Source of the DNA: Ophthalmolycus amberensis
Taxonomy: Eukaryota; Chordata; Actinopteri; Perciformes; Zoarcidae
NCBI GenBank assembly: GCA_024529925.1
Contig: JAFEUB010001475.1
Span: forward strand, 784,501-848,500
Reading direction: 5' to 3'
Length of the DNA stretch: 64,000 nucleotides
The notes below the pieces were generated by a model. The model worked only from the letters and a program-made list of their open reading frames with translations, was not told where the DNA came from and made no database searches. The first letter of the stretch is position 1, and each line of letters starts with the position of its first letter. A program made the position numbers and the translations under genes. Shown here one piece after another: positions 22,601-31,791 of this stretch.

Positions 22601-25600
22601 TAAGGTTACATCCACCCACCACTAGTGTTCATGGTCCTCTGAAGTGACTCCCATACCTTACCTTTAGCTGCCAGCCCACCCAGCCCCTCTACTGATAGAA
22701 AAAAAGATTTGTACCACCCAATGCGATCACAATATCATTGTCATTAGTTGCAATGAACACGGCAGCTGCTGTGTCTTTAAATGTCTAGTAGTCAAATCTT
22801 ACAAGATGGGCTTTGTTTCGAATGTTGGCAGTCTTACCGCCGTATGGTTGAACAGGTATCGACAGAGCTCTCCTATGTACTGCACCACCGTCACATTGTG
22901 TTTCACACAGTCCTTCCAAAACTGACTGGCAGAAAACTTCTTTTTCAACACACACGTTGCACCTGTGATCCAAAGGAGGAGGTAGAGAGAAAATGGCAGG
23001 CAAACAGTGCAAGACTATAAAGTGCCAAAAACATACTGCATGACTAACAATGTCAATACAAAGTATTTATAGCTGGAGCTGGAGTGACACATTTCCTCTG
23101 CTTTGTTTCAGCCTTTTCTCCCGGTATGTGAGGAAGTGACAATTCCTTACAGGCCAATGAAAAGGATGTTGGTTTCCTCCAGCGCTTGCTCCAGAAACTT
23201 ACAATGTACTGCATATAAACAACAAATCTTCCAGGAATTGTGTACATTTGTCACAAAGTACTGTTCTCACCGAGGTGTATGCAACCTCCGATCCCCAACA
23301 GGGACGCGGACATGTGGTAAAGAGGGAGAGTGATGTAGATGACGTCATCGGATGTGGCTCCACACATATGAAGGAAGGCCATGCTCCCAATGGCTTTCAT
23401 ATGACCTACACGGGCTGCCTTAGAGAGACCTGGAAGAGAACAGCAGCAGTCACTGAAGACACTTGATGGAGTCATCACAAACATATTTAAAGCACTAATT
23501 GCATTTTATACCAGTTTAAAAAAAAAAAAAATCAGTCTATGGCCAAACTGCCATGAACAGTGAATAAATTCAAAGAGGATGATTGCCCTGGATCAGACAC
23601 CAGAGGATCAGCAAAGTTATTACATTTGATCCTGAGGGGAACATGAATGTTTGTCTGCAACTAATTTAAATGGAAATCCATCCAATTTCCGGAACAACTG
23701 ACCAATGTTCCACATGGCTAGAATGTGTTGTTGCACGAGGCCAAATGACTTACGTTGAGCTAAAAATGCACAGATCTCACTTTGACTGATAAGTCAGCCA
23801 CTACAATCAAGTCAATCTCAATTTACAGTTTTTCATTGTATTTATAATATTTAGTAAGTATTTCAGTATTGTTGGTAATCGATTCAAGACTGTGGCCTTT
23901 AAGATCTGTAGAATATATTGATCCAACAGGTTATAGAGATGCTGCAATTTGAATGAAATATATATATTTACAGTATATATGCACATTTTGAGAGTATAAA
24001 AAGTTTTAAATATATTGCGTGTATATATATCTATATATATATATAGATACATATACTATGCATATTACATGATCTTCCTCGTCTGCTGCTTCATCTTACA
24101 GGTAATTTGAACAAGTATAATGTTAATATAATATCATGAATACTCCACCTGCTGAAAAAGATCATGTGATGCTATTGAAAGCTCCAGAACAGCTACTAAA
24201 TGGACCTTGTGATGAGATTGTTTTGTCAACTTCTGTCAGGTCCAAGCAGCACTTCCTCCATTGTTTTGTTATAGTTGGTTATATATATAGTTAGAATGTC
24301 TCTACGAGTGTATAGTGTAGCGTAGTTAAAGCTGGGATTTTGGCGCATTAAGGTCTGTCACGATACTTCTTTATCTTATGACGATTTATTGACATGACCT
24401 CAAATATTTGTACATTGTCGACTTACCGTACGTTAAATGGCGCTACATGACCGTGATCATTTTTACGTTAACGACTTATTGCACGATATATGGACATGAC
24501 CTTGAACATTTATACAATATCGGCAGGCGATATATGGGACGGAGCCCAAGACTGTATTTTTATATTTTCTTTTGCTGTGTGGCTATTTTCATATTTTTCA
24601 CATTCAAATTCCAATGTCTGATATATCAATAGTTTTATAAGTTATAGATAAGTTATATTATCAATATCAGTGGTTTTAAATGGTCTTAAAATGACAATAA
24701 TATTGTTAATGGAAATAAATTCTGGGACAATATATCGCCCAACAAAAGTTGTTATTGTGACAGGCTATGTGCAGTGTTGTGAATGAATATGTAATAACTG
24801 AAGAAAACAACACTCATGCAGTACCTGTGGTGCCTGAAGTAAAAATGAACAGGAAGTTCGACATGATGTCAACTTTGGGAAGATCACTTAAGTTGTCTCC
24901 AGACATGTGTTCCACCTTATCGAGTAAAGTGCTAAATTCCTCAGAAGGTGACGTGTGATCCACCACCCACAGGGCCATGTGGTCCTTCTTCAGATCAGGC
25001 AACACCTCCTCCACCAAACGCACCAAATCTGGAGAAAACAGACACAACGGGATGTCTCACTGTTAATTCATCAGACACAACCAAAGCCAGTAAACAAACG
25101 AGCACATGCAGAGCGGTTCATTCCACTCTGCTCATTTTAGAGCTAGTTTGTGGTGTTGTATTGGACTGAATTATACTCTAAGCTGTCCTTCCCTACACAC
25201 AGATGTGATAATGTATGTTAGGTTGGGGTCAACATAACACCTTCCACGACACAGAAAGTAGTGAGGTAAATAGTGAACATAATCATAATCGTCGTATTCA
25301 GGGATTCAAGCCATTCAAACGTGGGCGTGTTTATTGACGGAGAAGTCCCGGCATGGTACTTCGCTCTCTCCCTGTCAACTATCAGCACTGATAGCATTTC
25401 TCATGTGGGGAAACTTCCATAGGGGGGCCTAACATGAAATATGTCAACCTTTACTGTACAATAAAGGACAGATAGCAATGTTACAACAGTGGCTTTCTCC
25501 AGATAACCCACTGATCCTGCTGCCATCATCCCATTCATTCAACTTTCAATTAGGAAGGGAAAACTAGTGTGGTGAACTTCTGTTAAACCGGAGAACATGA

Positions 25601-27541
25601 GAGCTACAAGCTCACGCAAGGTTAAGTTGGTCATTATAATTTACATAAAACAACTTTAGTCTAATTATTACGTTACGGCAAAATGGGTTTGATCCAATTT
25701 GTTTTCTGTTGACAGACTCATCAATTTATCTAATTGTTTCACCAATACATACAAAAAAAATCTACCGCTAATGCTATCCATTTAAAAAAGCTATCCACTG
25801 CTTGTTTGTACCCGGTTTTACTTAAACTATCGCCTCAAAAATATGACAAGGTATCTCAGCACACAATATCAGGGCTCGGCAGTAAGGCCATTGGCAACCA
25901 TTTAGAGATACAAAAGAAAAAGTGACAAGCATAGTGATGCCTCCTGCACAGCAAGTATGTTCTACTTCTGATCCACTGAGTGCATTTTGCTGATAATAGT
26001 TTTGTGCTTTCACTCAAGTAAAATATGAAATGTAGGACTTTTTACAGTGTGGTATTTTTGAGGTATTTCTTCGTACTTCTTCCTCCCCTGTCTTATTCAC
26101 ATTTTATTCCACACAATTTCATCTTATATGTTGTTCCACATTTACTTTCTGATTATTGACCTACATTCTACTACGTACTGCAGTGAACATGACCTAATTC
26201 AGACAAAATGATCATTTGTGGATCAATTACTGTACTGTAAACTTTTCTCTCTCTCTTTGCCATACACACACTCTCATGCGACTCTTGCAGTATAATCAGA
26301 GTCTCATTGATCCAGTCGTATGCTCACTGTTTAAAAGGAGTAGTGTGATTATACTGCACGAGTTGTGAGAGAGTTTGTAAAGAGATGCTTTCATAGTTTT
26401 GCTGCTGTGGCCACTATTTACTTCATTCAACAAGACGTTTCTCCTTACTTAGATTCTTCGTTCACTGTGGAGGTATGAGAGAAAAACTACGCTTTCTTCA
26501 AGAATACAAGGTGACACAGGGGGATTGATAAACAAATGATCATTTTGGGGGTATTTCTTTTTATTTCAATTTATCTGATGGAAGGAGTCAAAATAATGGG
26601 GAGTGTTCCCTTTACTCTTCCCGTTCTACTGACATGGTGTGAATGCAACAAAAGGGCCAATGGTAAATACTTGTTATAAATTAAAGTTCAACTATGGAAG
26701 GTATATGGAAGTAATATTTGTTATGTATTTGTATCGCACACATGTACTTGAATAAGAAGAAAACCACCCAGAACACTGTGCTGCTCAAATTCTGGGAACC
26801 TTAACTGGACCCCAAGTCGTTGTCCGGCCCTGCTAGAGCCATACGTGGGTTTAACGTCCCGTGTGTATCATAATGACAACAGATTTCTGACGTGTGTGTG
26901 TGTGCAAACTACTTCCATTTCTGTGGGGAGTGGCTGTAGAAAACTGTGTCCGTGATTATTTTAATCCCCCCATAATGAGACATGATGTAGTCGGACTCGA
27001 GCTTCTTCATCACAGCCCAGTGAGCAGGGTTGATAGTTTACGTGAGGGGGAAACGTGCAATACCTGCGCCGACAACAAGCGTCCTGGCCCCGCAACTGTG
27101 GAAGCAGTGAAGCAGAGACTTGGCTTTAATGTTGACGTTGAGAAAGGCCACTTCGCAGCCCAGTTTGCACAGCCCCAACCACACGCAAATAAAGTCCGGT
27201 TCGTTGAACATCAGCAGAGCAACAATGTCCCCTTGTTTCAGAGAGCCCTCCGTCCTGAACGCGTTCGCGAACCGGTTACTTCTCCTGTCCACATCCCGGT
27301 ACGTTAGGGTCTGGTTTTCGAAGACGATGAAGGGTTTGTTCGGGTTCTTCTTCACCTGGTGGAGGAAACAGTCGAGGTACGTGACGATCCCTTGCTGCAT
27401 ACGAGCCCGCAGCGTCTTGCCGTAGCTCCGAAGTTTCAAGTAATAAATCAAATCCACCCAGAAGAAGGGATAAGTCCTCCTCTGGTAGAGAACGAGAGCC
27501 AGCAGTCCTGCGAGGACGCTGCTCAACACCACCGTGATCAT
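13470..27541 (-). CDS. slc27a6: Slc27a6-like fatty-acid transport protein / very-long-chain acyl-CoA synthetase (complete, 10 coding exons)
   Basis: Exons in transcript order: 27541-27064, 25028-24825, 23429-23271, 22962-22838, 21791-21597, 15637-15547, 15464-15266, 14457-14360, 13867-13737, 13646-13470. Together they give 618 aa plus TAA; human SLC27A6 is 619 aa. An N-terminal hydrophobic segment (residues 2-18) is followed by the AMP-binding signature TSGTTG at 223-228, YGLTEA near 360 and the FATP motif GDTFRWKGENV near 480-490. Family role: ATP-dependent CoA activation and uptake of long and very long fatty acids at membranes. Paralog choice (a6 over a2) rests on the prrc1/megf10 linkage and length. 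The N-terminal half also resembles SLC27A2, so the symbol is less sure than the family. Odd points: W553 and W555 in the C-terminal LPAYAxPxFLR motif, and ETF where relatives have GTF. Confidence 0.9.
13737..13867 (-). CDS. slc27a6: slc27a6 coding exon 9
   Basis: Encodes GYEGRAGMAAIVLKQDHKLD and LPAYAWPWFLRVQ. Human SLC27A2 and A6 have YARPRF and YACPRF at the motif that here reads YAWPWF. Phase 0 donor CAG|GTAGG. Confidence 0.92.
14360..14457 (-). CDS. slc27a6: slc27a6 coding exon 8 (FATP motif)
   Basis: Encodes RWKGENVSTTEVSEVLGLLD and then FIQEANIYGVTIP, the C-terminal catalytic lysine-proximal region of the family. Acceptor CTGCAG, donor CCAG|GTCTG. Confidence 0.93.
15266..15464 (-). CDS. 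slc27a6: slc27a6 coding exon 7
   Basis: Encodes EAGILVSPLTAMNQFLGYAG through AGDVYFNTGDLLLHDDRGFL and DRIGDTF, the hinge Asp/Arg region of acyl-CoA synthetases. Splits the Arg codon of the FATP motif with exon 8. Confidence 0.93.
15547..15637 (-). CDS. slc27a6: slc27a6 coding exon 6
   Basis: A 91-nt exon encoding LAMPFELLRYDPQTYEPVRT then DSGRCIRAPI. Canonical TTGCAG acceptor and ATAG|GTAAG donor. Confidence 0.9.
16232..17398. mobile_element. hAT-type element nested in the L2 3' UTR (TSD CCCTAGGG)
   Basis: Left end CAGGTGTCTTCAACT and right end AGTTGGAGACCCCTG are imperfect inverted repeats of the CAGGGGTCTCCAAC type. The exact 8-bp duplication CCCTAGGG occurs at 16224-16231 and 17399-17406. 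L2 sequence reads across the pre-insertion site. No transposase frame remains. An (AT)n run sits near 16335-16356. Confidence 0.88.
17656..18921 (-). pseudogene. L2-like reverse transcriptase fragment
   Basis: A 421-codon frame with RT blocks in order: NYRPISKLPFLSKILEKVV, LDLSSAFDTVDHN (102-114), GVPQGSVLGPLLF (160-172) and the catalytic LYADDIQL (YADD at 193-196). The C-terminus retains RSLHWLPVASRIHFKILTIT but breaks after SVPRT. Confidence 0.85.
19352..20611 (-). pseudogene. L2-like APE endonuclease fragment
   Basis: A 419-codon frame carrying NARSVTNKAHILNDLF, LTETWQ, the DFNLHIND active-site block and SDHKCIFF, all typical of APE-type endonucleases of CR1/L2 LINEs. It should be continuous with the RT frame but is disrupted. 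Confidence 0.8.
20988..21451. mobile_element. hAT-type MITE family B, copy 2 (TSD CTGAACAA)
   Basis: Same family as 4447-4888, with long stretches identical, for example TTTAACCAGGTAGTCCCATT. Ends TAGGGGTGTAAC and GTTACACCCCTA. The exact 8-bp duplication CTGAACAA lies at 20980-20987 and 21452-21459. Inserted in slc27a6 intron 5, close to exon 5. Confidence 0.9.
21597..21791 (-). CDS. slc27a6: slc27a6 coding exon 5
   Basis: Encodes VRLAAGSGLRSDVWREFVQR and then GYGLTEASIGFLNY. Human FATPs have YAATE at this adenylation core motif; YGLTE here is closer to the generic ANL-enzyme form. Phase 0 at both ends. A hAT MITE ends about 145 bp downstream of the donor. Confidence 0.93.
22838..22962 (-). 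CDS. slc27a6: slc27a6 coding exon 4
   Basis: Encodes ATCVLKKKFSASQFWKDCVK and then HNVTVVQYIGELCRYLFNHTA. Ends in phase 0 at GCG|GTAAGA. The linker after CRYL is shorter than in human SLC27A6. Confidence 0.92.
23271..23429 (-). CDS. slc27a6: slc27a6 coding exon 3
   Basis: Completes the AMP motif with LSKAARVGHMKAI and adds DDVIYITLPLYHMSASLLGI, a conserved SLC27 block. Acceptor TTCCAG, donor CTCG|GTGAG. Confidence 0.93.
24349..24766. mobile_element. Probable hAT-type MITE (GGTCTGTCACGATA ends)
   Basis: The left end GGTCTGTCACGATAC is mirrored by the right end TTATTGTGACAGGC. The interior repeats GACATGACCT twice and is AT-rich. No clean target-site duplication was found, so the ends are approximate. 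In slc27a6 intron 2. Confidence 0.5.
24825..25028 (-). CDS. slc27a6: slc27a6 coding exon 2 (AMP-binding motif)
   Basis: Encodes DLVRLVEEVLPDLKKDH and ends in LFIFTSGTTG, the P-loop-like ATP/AMP signature of adenylate-forming enzymes. The final Gly codon is split over the intron. Acceptor CTCCAG, donor ACAG|GTACTG. Confidence 0.93.
25029..27063. other. slc27a6 intron 1
   Basis: No coding sequence recognised. Contains a compact inverted repeat able to form a hairpin at 26271-26371, reported separately. The rest is AT-rich unique-looking sequence. Confidence 0.5.
26271..26371. repeat. 101-nt hairpin-forming inverted repeat
   Basis: Left arm 26271-26298 (CTCTCATGCGACTCTTGCAG, then TATAATCA) pairs with right arm 26346-26371 (TGATTATACTGC...GAGAG). 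The 12-bp block GCAGTATAATCA is perfect, followed by small bulges and a perfect CTCTCA end. The loop is 47 nt. The size is in the pre-miRNA range, but a small MITE is equally possible. Confidence 0.6.
27064..27541 (-). CDS. slc27a6: slc27a6 coding exon 1
   Basis: Starts at ATG 27541, MITVVLSSVLAGLLALVLYQ, a membrane-anchor-like segment. It continues through KPFIVFENQTLTYRDVDRRS and AKSLLHCFHSCGARTLVVGA. The open frame extends 13 codons upstream, but the codon there is GTG and there is no earlier ATG, so this start is preferred. Donor GCAG|GTATT, phase 1. Confidence 0.92.
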
Positions 27542-27559
27542 CGTAACGGGAAACCACCA

Positions 27560-27780
27560 CAGCCCGCGTCCACACAACACCCCTCCGACACTTCAGAGAA
27601 ACCTGCGGTCAAGCTGGTGGCCCACTCATTATGCAATTCCACAGTAGCGCGATGACAGCCAATGAGCACTACTGTGTGCAGCCTCGAGCTCCCACTCCGA
27701 CAGAATACGCTCAGAGTGGCCCCGCCCCCGTGTTGTTTGGAGTTACTGAGAGCGCTGACTTCAAAATAAAAGCGATGTTC
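27560..27780 (-). promoter_or_regulatory. slc27a6: slc27a6 promoter region
   Basis: Just upstream of the ATG on the minus strand lie a GC box (GGGGGCGGGGCC, about 27719-27731) and an ATTGG/CCAAT element near 27657. The region is GC-rich compared with its surroundings. Only about 760 bp separate the slc27a6 ATG from the septin stop codon, so promoter and septin 3' UTR probably overlap. Confidence 0.45.
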
Positions 27781-27855
27781 CGGTGAACGTGATAGACACA
27801 TTTCACATTTGTTCAATAAGTCTGTCAGTCAATGAATAAACAAATGAACCAAAAA

Positions 27856-27886
27856 TGTATATATACACACACACACACACACACAC
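27856..27886. repeat. (AC)n microsatellite
   Basis: A short AC run between slc27a6 and the septin fragment. Confidence 0.85.
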
Positions 27887-28298
27887 CATCAAATCTGAAC
27901 ATTACCAACAACCTAAATCTCTTTACAAAACATCTGGTAGCACACATCATACCCTGTCAAAATAGCCCCAAAAAGTTGAGCATTGCATTTATAAATTAGA
28001 TACACTGAGTAGTAATTTAAATTATGCATTTATATTATATATGTTAAGACTGTTAAACCACAGCGAGGGGATCAAAGTGGGCAAACTGGATTCAAAAGTT
28101 TCAGAGACCAAAAACCAAAAAACGTCTCATACAAACAACCGTCCAGGCAGACAAACTATACAAAGCACCAAACTGAGGATAAATGTACAGCCAGAGTTGC
28201 CACTTGACACGTGAGACCCATGTTGTCTGAAGGTCTCGCTGCCGTTCAGGGGAGAAACAGCAGGTGGCGCTGCAGACCAGCTCTGCTCCGGGGGACGA

Positions 28299-28364
28299 TC
28301 ACTGGTCTTTGTCGTGCATCTGCTGCTGTATCTTATTCAGCATCTCCGGCTGCATCCTCTTCAG
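28299..28364 (-). CDS. septin fragment, terminal exon
   Basis: Encodes LKRMQPEMLNKIQQQMHDKD plus Q and TGA, the coiled-coil end. Acceptor ATGCAG. The Pro within MQPEML is unusual for a septin coiled coil. Confidence 0.8.
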   Translation of the reverse strand: MKRMQPEMLNKIQQQMHDKDQ

Positions 28365-28985
28365 CTGCATACAGAGAGGACGTTTGGTTAAACTCCTGAA
28401 AACATCCTGAATCTGTGCTGGTGTGTGTTTAATCCTAAAATAGATTAAAGATCATGAAGACTCTAATTTAAAGGTAAAAATCACTGCTGTGGATTTAAAT
28501 ATGTGGAGGGAAAACATATATGATATGGAGCTGACCAATAATTCAGAAATACTGGAATTCATTCAGGATGTTACTGATGAAGAGTTGAAATGGGGAAAGT
28601 ATGGTATTGTGTGTAAATGAACTGTATAAAATGTGTACATATACATGCAGGTTGTAGTAAGAAACGGACATGATGACTTAGTGTATTTCTTTCGTTCTTT
28701 TTTAAGAATAAATCATTGAACAACTTCAGACATTAAGTTCAAGTAAGATCCTTTTGGTCACACAACATGTGTTACTAGTTGGACCATTAAATTACTTTAA
28801 AGTGACATTAAATATTCTCTCAGTGGTGAATGCGCTTCATTCAATCGTTGCTCAGTGAAGTTGGCCACGATCTGAGACGGGGACATCGTACAACACCTTC
28901 ATCTCCAAAGATCTTTGACTCTTGGGATACATTCATGAAAAATAAAAACAGAAATCAACACAAAACAGCAAAAGTTGCTTCTTAC

Positions 28986-29088
28986 CTCTTCATCTTTCAT
29001 TTTGATTAGTTTCTCGGTCTCAACATCTGGAGTGGACAGCGGCATGATGGGGATGGGACGCTCCATACGGTTGTCCTGAGCCAGTTTA
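28986..29088 (-). CDS. septin fragment, third-from-start exon
   Basis: Encodes KLAQDNRMERPIPIMPLSTP then DVETEKLIKMKDEE. The first base completes the Ser codon begun upstream. Donor GAG|GTAAG. Confidence 0.8.
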
Positions 29089-29224
29089 CTGAGGAGGAGG
29101 AGGAAGTGGAGGAAGAAGAAGAAGAAAAATAGGAGGAGAGGTGAAGCAGACATATCTGTACAGAAATCAGAAAACATCAGCAGATGTTTCCTAAATATTC
29201 TCTCTCTCTCCCGTCTTCACATAC

Positions 29225-29360
29225 CTGGTCATCTCCTGGATGCACTGCGCCCTGTAGTTCTCGTAGTGGACGTCGCAGGTCACGTCTTTGAGGTTGTGCA
29301 TGTGTGAACGAATCAGCATGTTCCTCAATTTCACAAAGTCACAGTGCGACTGGTTCTCCA
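29225..29360 (-). CDS. septin fragment, second exon
   Basis: Encodes VENQSHCDFVKLRNMLIRSH and LKDVTCDVHYENYRAQCIQE, the strongest septin diagnostic in the fragment. Acceptor CCTCAG, donor CCAG|GTATG. Confidence 0.85.
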
Positions 29361-29448
29361 CTGAGGAAAGACAAATGTAGAACGAATGAATAATCCGACG
29401 TATACGACGTTCAAACTCCAATAACAGGCGGGTGACGTCCAGACATAC

Positions 29449-29545
29449 CTTCAACGATTCCCCAGGGGCACAGTCTCCCTCTCACTCTCTGCCCTCGAGC
29501 CTCCACCACTGTGTTACTGCCGATCACAGCGAACGGGGTGCACTC
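29449..29545 (-). CDS. septin fragment, first recognisable exon
   Basis: Encodes ECTPFAVIGSNTVVEARGQR and RGRLCPWGIVE. The acceptor GTGTGCAG is intact, so an upstream exon is expected, but none is visible. Confidence 0.82.
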
Positions 29546-30360
29546 CTGCACACAGAGACATGAAGGTGCATGGCTTGTTGTTTTGTTTTTAACCCTGATC
29601 TATCCAGAGAAAGCTGCCTGAGCATGCTGGGCCCTGGTACACATTCACACAGTTAGACACATTCACAAAAACCCACTGAGCACCTTCAGAGGCAAGAATG
29701 TAATTGTTAAGACACGTAAAAATAAACAGTTTGTTGGTTATTTTTCGAACACAAATTTTTCAAGCTGATCAGCGGATTCATGTCATGTAAATATGCCTCA
29801 AGTGTAGCCTACTGTGATCTCTATAGAGGAGCAGTTTGAGGCAAAGCAACTCATCACAGAAAGAAAGAGAGACAGATTGAAAGGATGGATGGATAGTGTT
29901 AAGGCCACAACTTCTGGACACAGGGAGAAATCGCCCCCCCCACCCCCCCCCCCCCTTGCAGCCATGCTGTCTCTATCGCCTCCAAAACACAACAGCAGGT
30001 TAAAGTAAAAATCAAATGGATTTATTATCCAAGAAGCATAAAAACAGATACAGTTACAAACCGAATCACACAATTATTAACAAAACAAACCTATATATAA
30101 AATCAAATGTGAGATCCAATCCAAGCCACCCAGAAGGCTGGTCTGCCTCCTCGGTGGCCAGCAGAAGATCTGAAAATCCCCCAGAGTTTCAAACCCTTTG
30201 TCCCCTCAAATTGCATTCCTCAGCTCATCGATCAGCTCACTGATTGGCTGAAGTCCAACAAGACCCACCTGGGCATATGCCCCATTGTCCTAAACTTCAC
30301 ACCTCTCCCTGCCACTTTCACACAACCCCCGCTCCAGCACATTCCTCAAACCCCATCTCA
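29546..30360. other. Noncoding region upstream of the septin fragment
   Basis: No septin exon found. Contains a C-run interrupted by A (29935-29955) and ordinary intron-like sequence. It ends at the left boundary of a Harbinger remnant. Confidence 0.5.
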
Positions 30361-30720
30361 GGCCATATCCACACTAGGCCGTGTCTCGTTGGATGCAGAG
30401 TTCTCAAATAGAACCGATCTCCGTCCACACGGGAGTTTTCAGCATTATTGGAGCATCCACACGGCAGCCTTCGAAGGCGGACAGCACGTGACCATTAACG
30501 TACACTGGGCATGCGCGTGATGGTGTAAACAGGAAGTGGATTGCTTGCTTAGTTAAAAAAAATATGACAGAGTAATGAAGTAGTCTTTAATAATGAAAGG
30601 TTGTATTTGATACTTAAGATCTTCCTCTATAAACTCAAACAGACACAGTTCGTGGAAAGTTTTAGAAGTTTTATTTTTCAGACGTAGCTACAGCGCTGCC
30701 GGTCTGTCTGTCTATATATT

Positions 30721-30756
<36 letters not shown>

Positions 30757-31791
30757 ACACATCAACTTTACTTTAAAATCAACACTTACACGGAAACGTT
30801 TACTCGATTATGGTCCATAAATGTGGTCAACACACGTCGATCACTCGCTTCCATGTGTTGTTGTCGTGGGGGCTGATGAATGTAACGTTAGCTCCGCCAT
30901 TGGGGTATTCCTTCATGAGATACGGCATCAGGGGATAAGCTGGGTCACCCAGCAGAAAAAACAGGGACATCATCTTCGCCCTCTATCAATTCTTTAGGGC
31001 ATTTGCTCCATCTTTTAGGGCACAACATCATGCAACAGGTCCGACTCGCTAGCTTCTAAGCTAATTTTAACATTACCGCCAATGGGGAAATGCTAACCGT
31101 GATTAGCATTAGCGAATATAATATATCTTCGTACATATTTTCATAAAGAAATACTTGCAGACTAAGGTATCTCAAGGCTACCAAACGGAAAAAGTAAAAC
31201 GAATCAGCGTCGATCACTCGTCTCTCACTAGTTTCCTCTGTGTTGTCTGTTTGTAGCTGTAGCTCTGAATAGCATTTATTGCTAACTGTAGCTTCAGACA
31301 GCCGCTCCATGGGGGCTGATCGCCGATTGTCAAGCAGCTCGCTCATCGCTCGAAGAACAGCTCGCCTCCTCCGCATGTAGGCATTAGCAGCATTGTAAAA
31401 TGACGAATTTAACTCCACAATAGCTGCTACTACAGACAACAAAGCAAGCAAGGCTTGCCATTAGTTATCCATGTTGAAATGAATCGCTGCTGGTCGCCCG
31501 GCTGTTTTGTTTTCTTCCGGGTACGGGTCACGTGATAGTGAGTGTGACGAATCAGGGACGGAGACGTCATGGCTGGTAATAACCAATCCAGTAGCGAGCA
31601 CGGGTGTGGGCTAATTTTTTCTAACAGACATCCGTATCCGACGTCTACACTGAACCAAAACCCCGGAGTTCTCAAATACCTCCAACCTCGGCGGAGTTTT
31701 CAGGTTCCTCCGTTAAGGCTGCTCCAAAACTCCGGCGTGGTGTGGCTGCTCAGTGTAAACGTAGGAAAACTGGACTAGTGTGGATATAGCC
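30361..31791 (-). mobile_element. Harbinger-type DNA transposon remnant
   Basis: Left end GGCCATATCCACACTAG and right end CTAGTGTGGATATAGCC are near-perfect inverted repeats. On the minus strand 30973-30827 encodes LLGDPAYPLMPYLMKEY and continues to a TGA; this is the D-containing block of PIF/Harbinger (HARBI1-like) nucleases. A further minus-strand frame (31451-31056, MRRRRAVLRAMSELLDNRRS) may be the transposase N-terminus; an in-frame TAA precedes it. The centre is deleted. No clear 3-bp target duplication. A (TC)n run lies at 30717-30746. Confidence 0.7.
30827..30973 (-). pseudogene. Harbinger nuclease fragment
   Basis: A 48-codon minus-strand stretch, GDPAYPLMPYLMK then EYPNGGANVTFISPHDNN, matching the conserved DDE-nuclease segment of HARBI1-like transposases. 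The rest of the domain is missing. Confidence 0.7.

Larger units (their letters stand above)
28299..29545 (-). pseudogene. Septin 3' fragment, SEPTIN5-like (last four exons only)
   Basis: Exons in transcript order: 29545-29449, 29360-29225, 29088-28986, 28364-28299. They give 402 nt (133 codons plus TGA) with canonical sites and an unbroken frame. The protein runs from FAVIGSNTVVEARGQRVRGR (end of the septin GTPase/unique element) through HCDFVKLRNMLIRSHMH and DVHYENYRAQCIQEMTSKLA to a short coiled coil, EKLIKMKDEELKRMQ...KIQQQM. This is closest to vertebrate SEPTIN5. No exon for the P-loop, switch or G4 motifs is found to the right, where Harbinger and Ty3 elements follow. Deviations from consensus: RLCPWG for RLYPWG, and an extra Pro in MQPEML. 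It has introns, so it is not a processed copy. It may be a truncated duplicate, a gene cut by transposons, or an assembly join. Confidence 0.75.

Noticed and set aside
27541..27580. Upstream extension of slc27a6 by 13 codons
   Set aside because: The first codon is GTG; no ATG lies in that extension, and the ATG at 27541 gives the family length (618 vs 619 aa).
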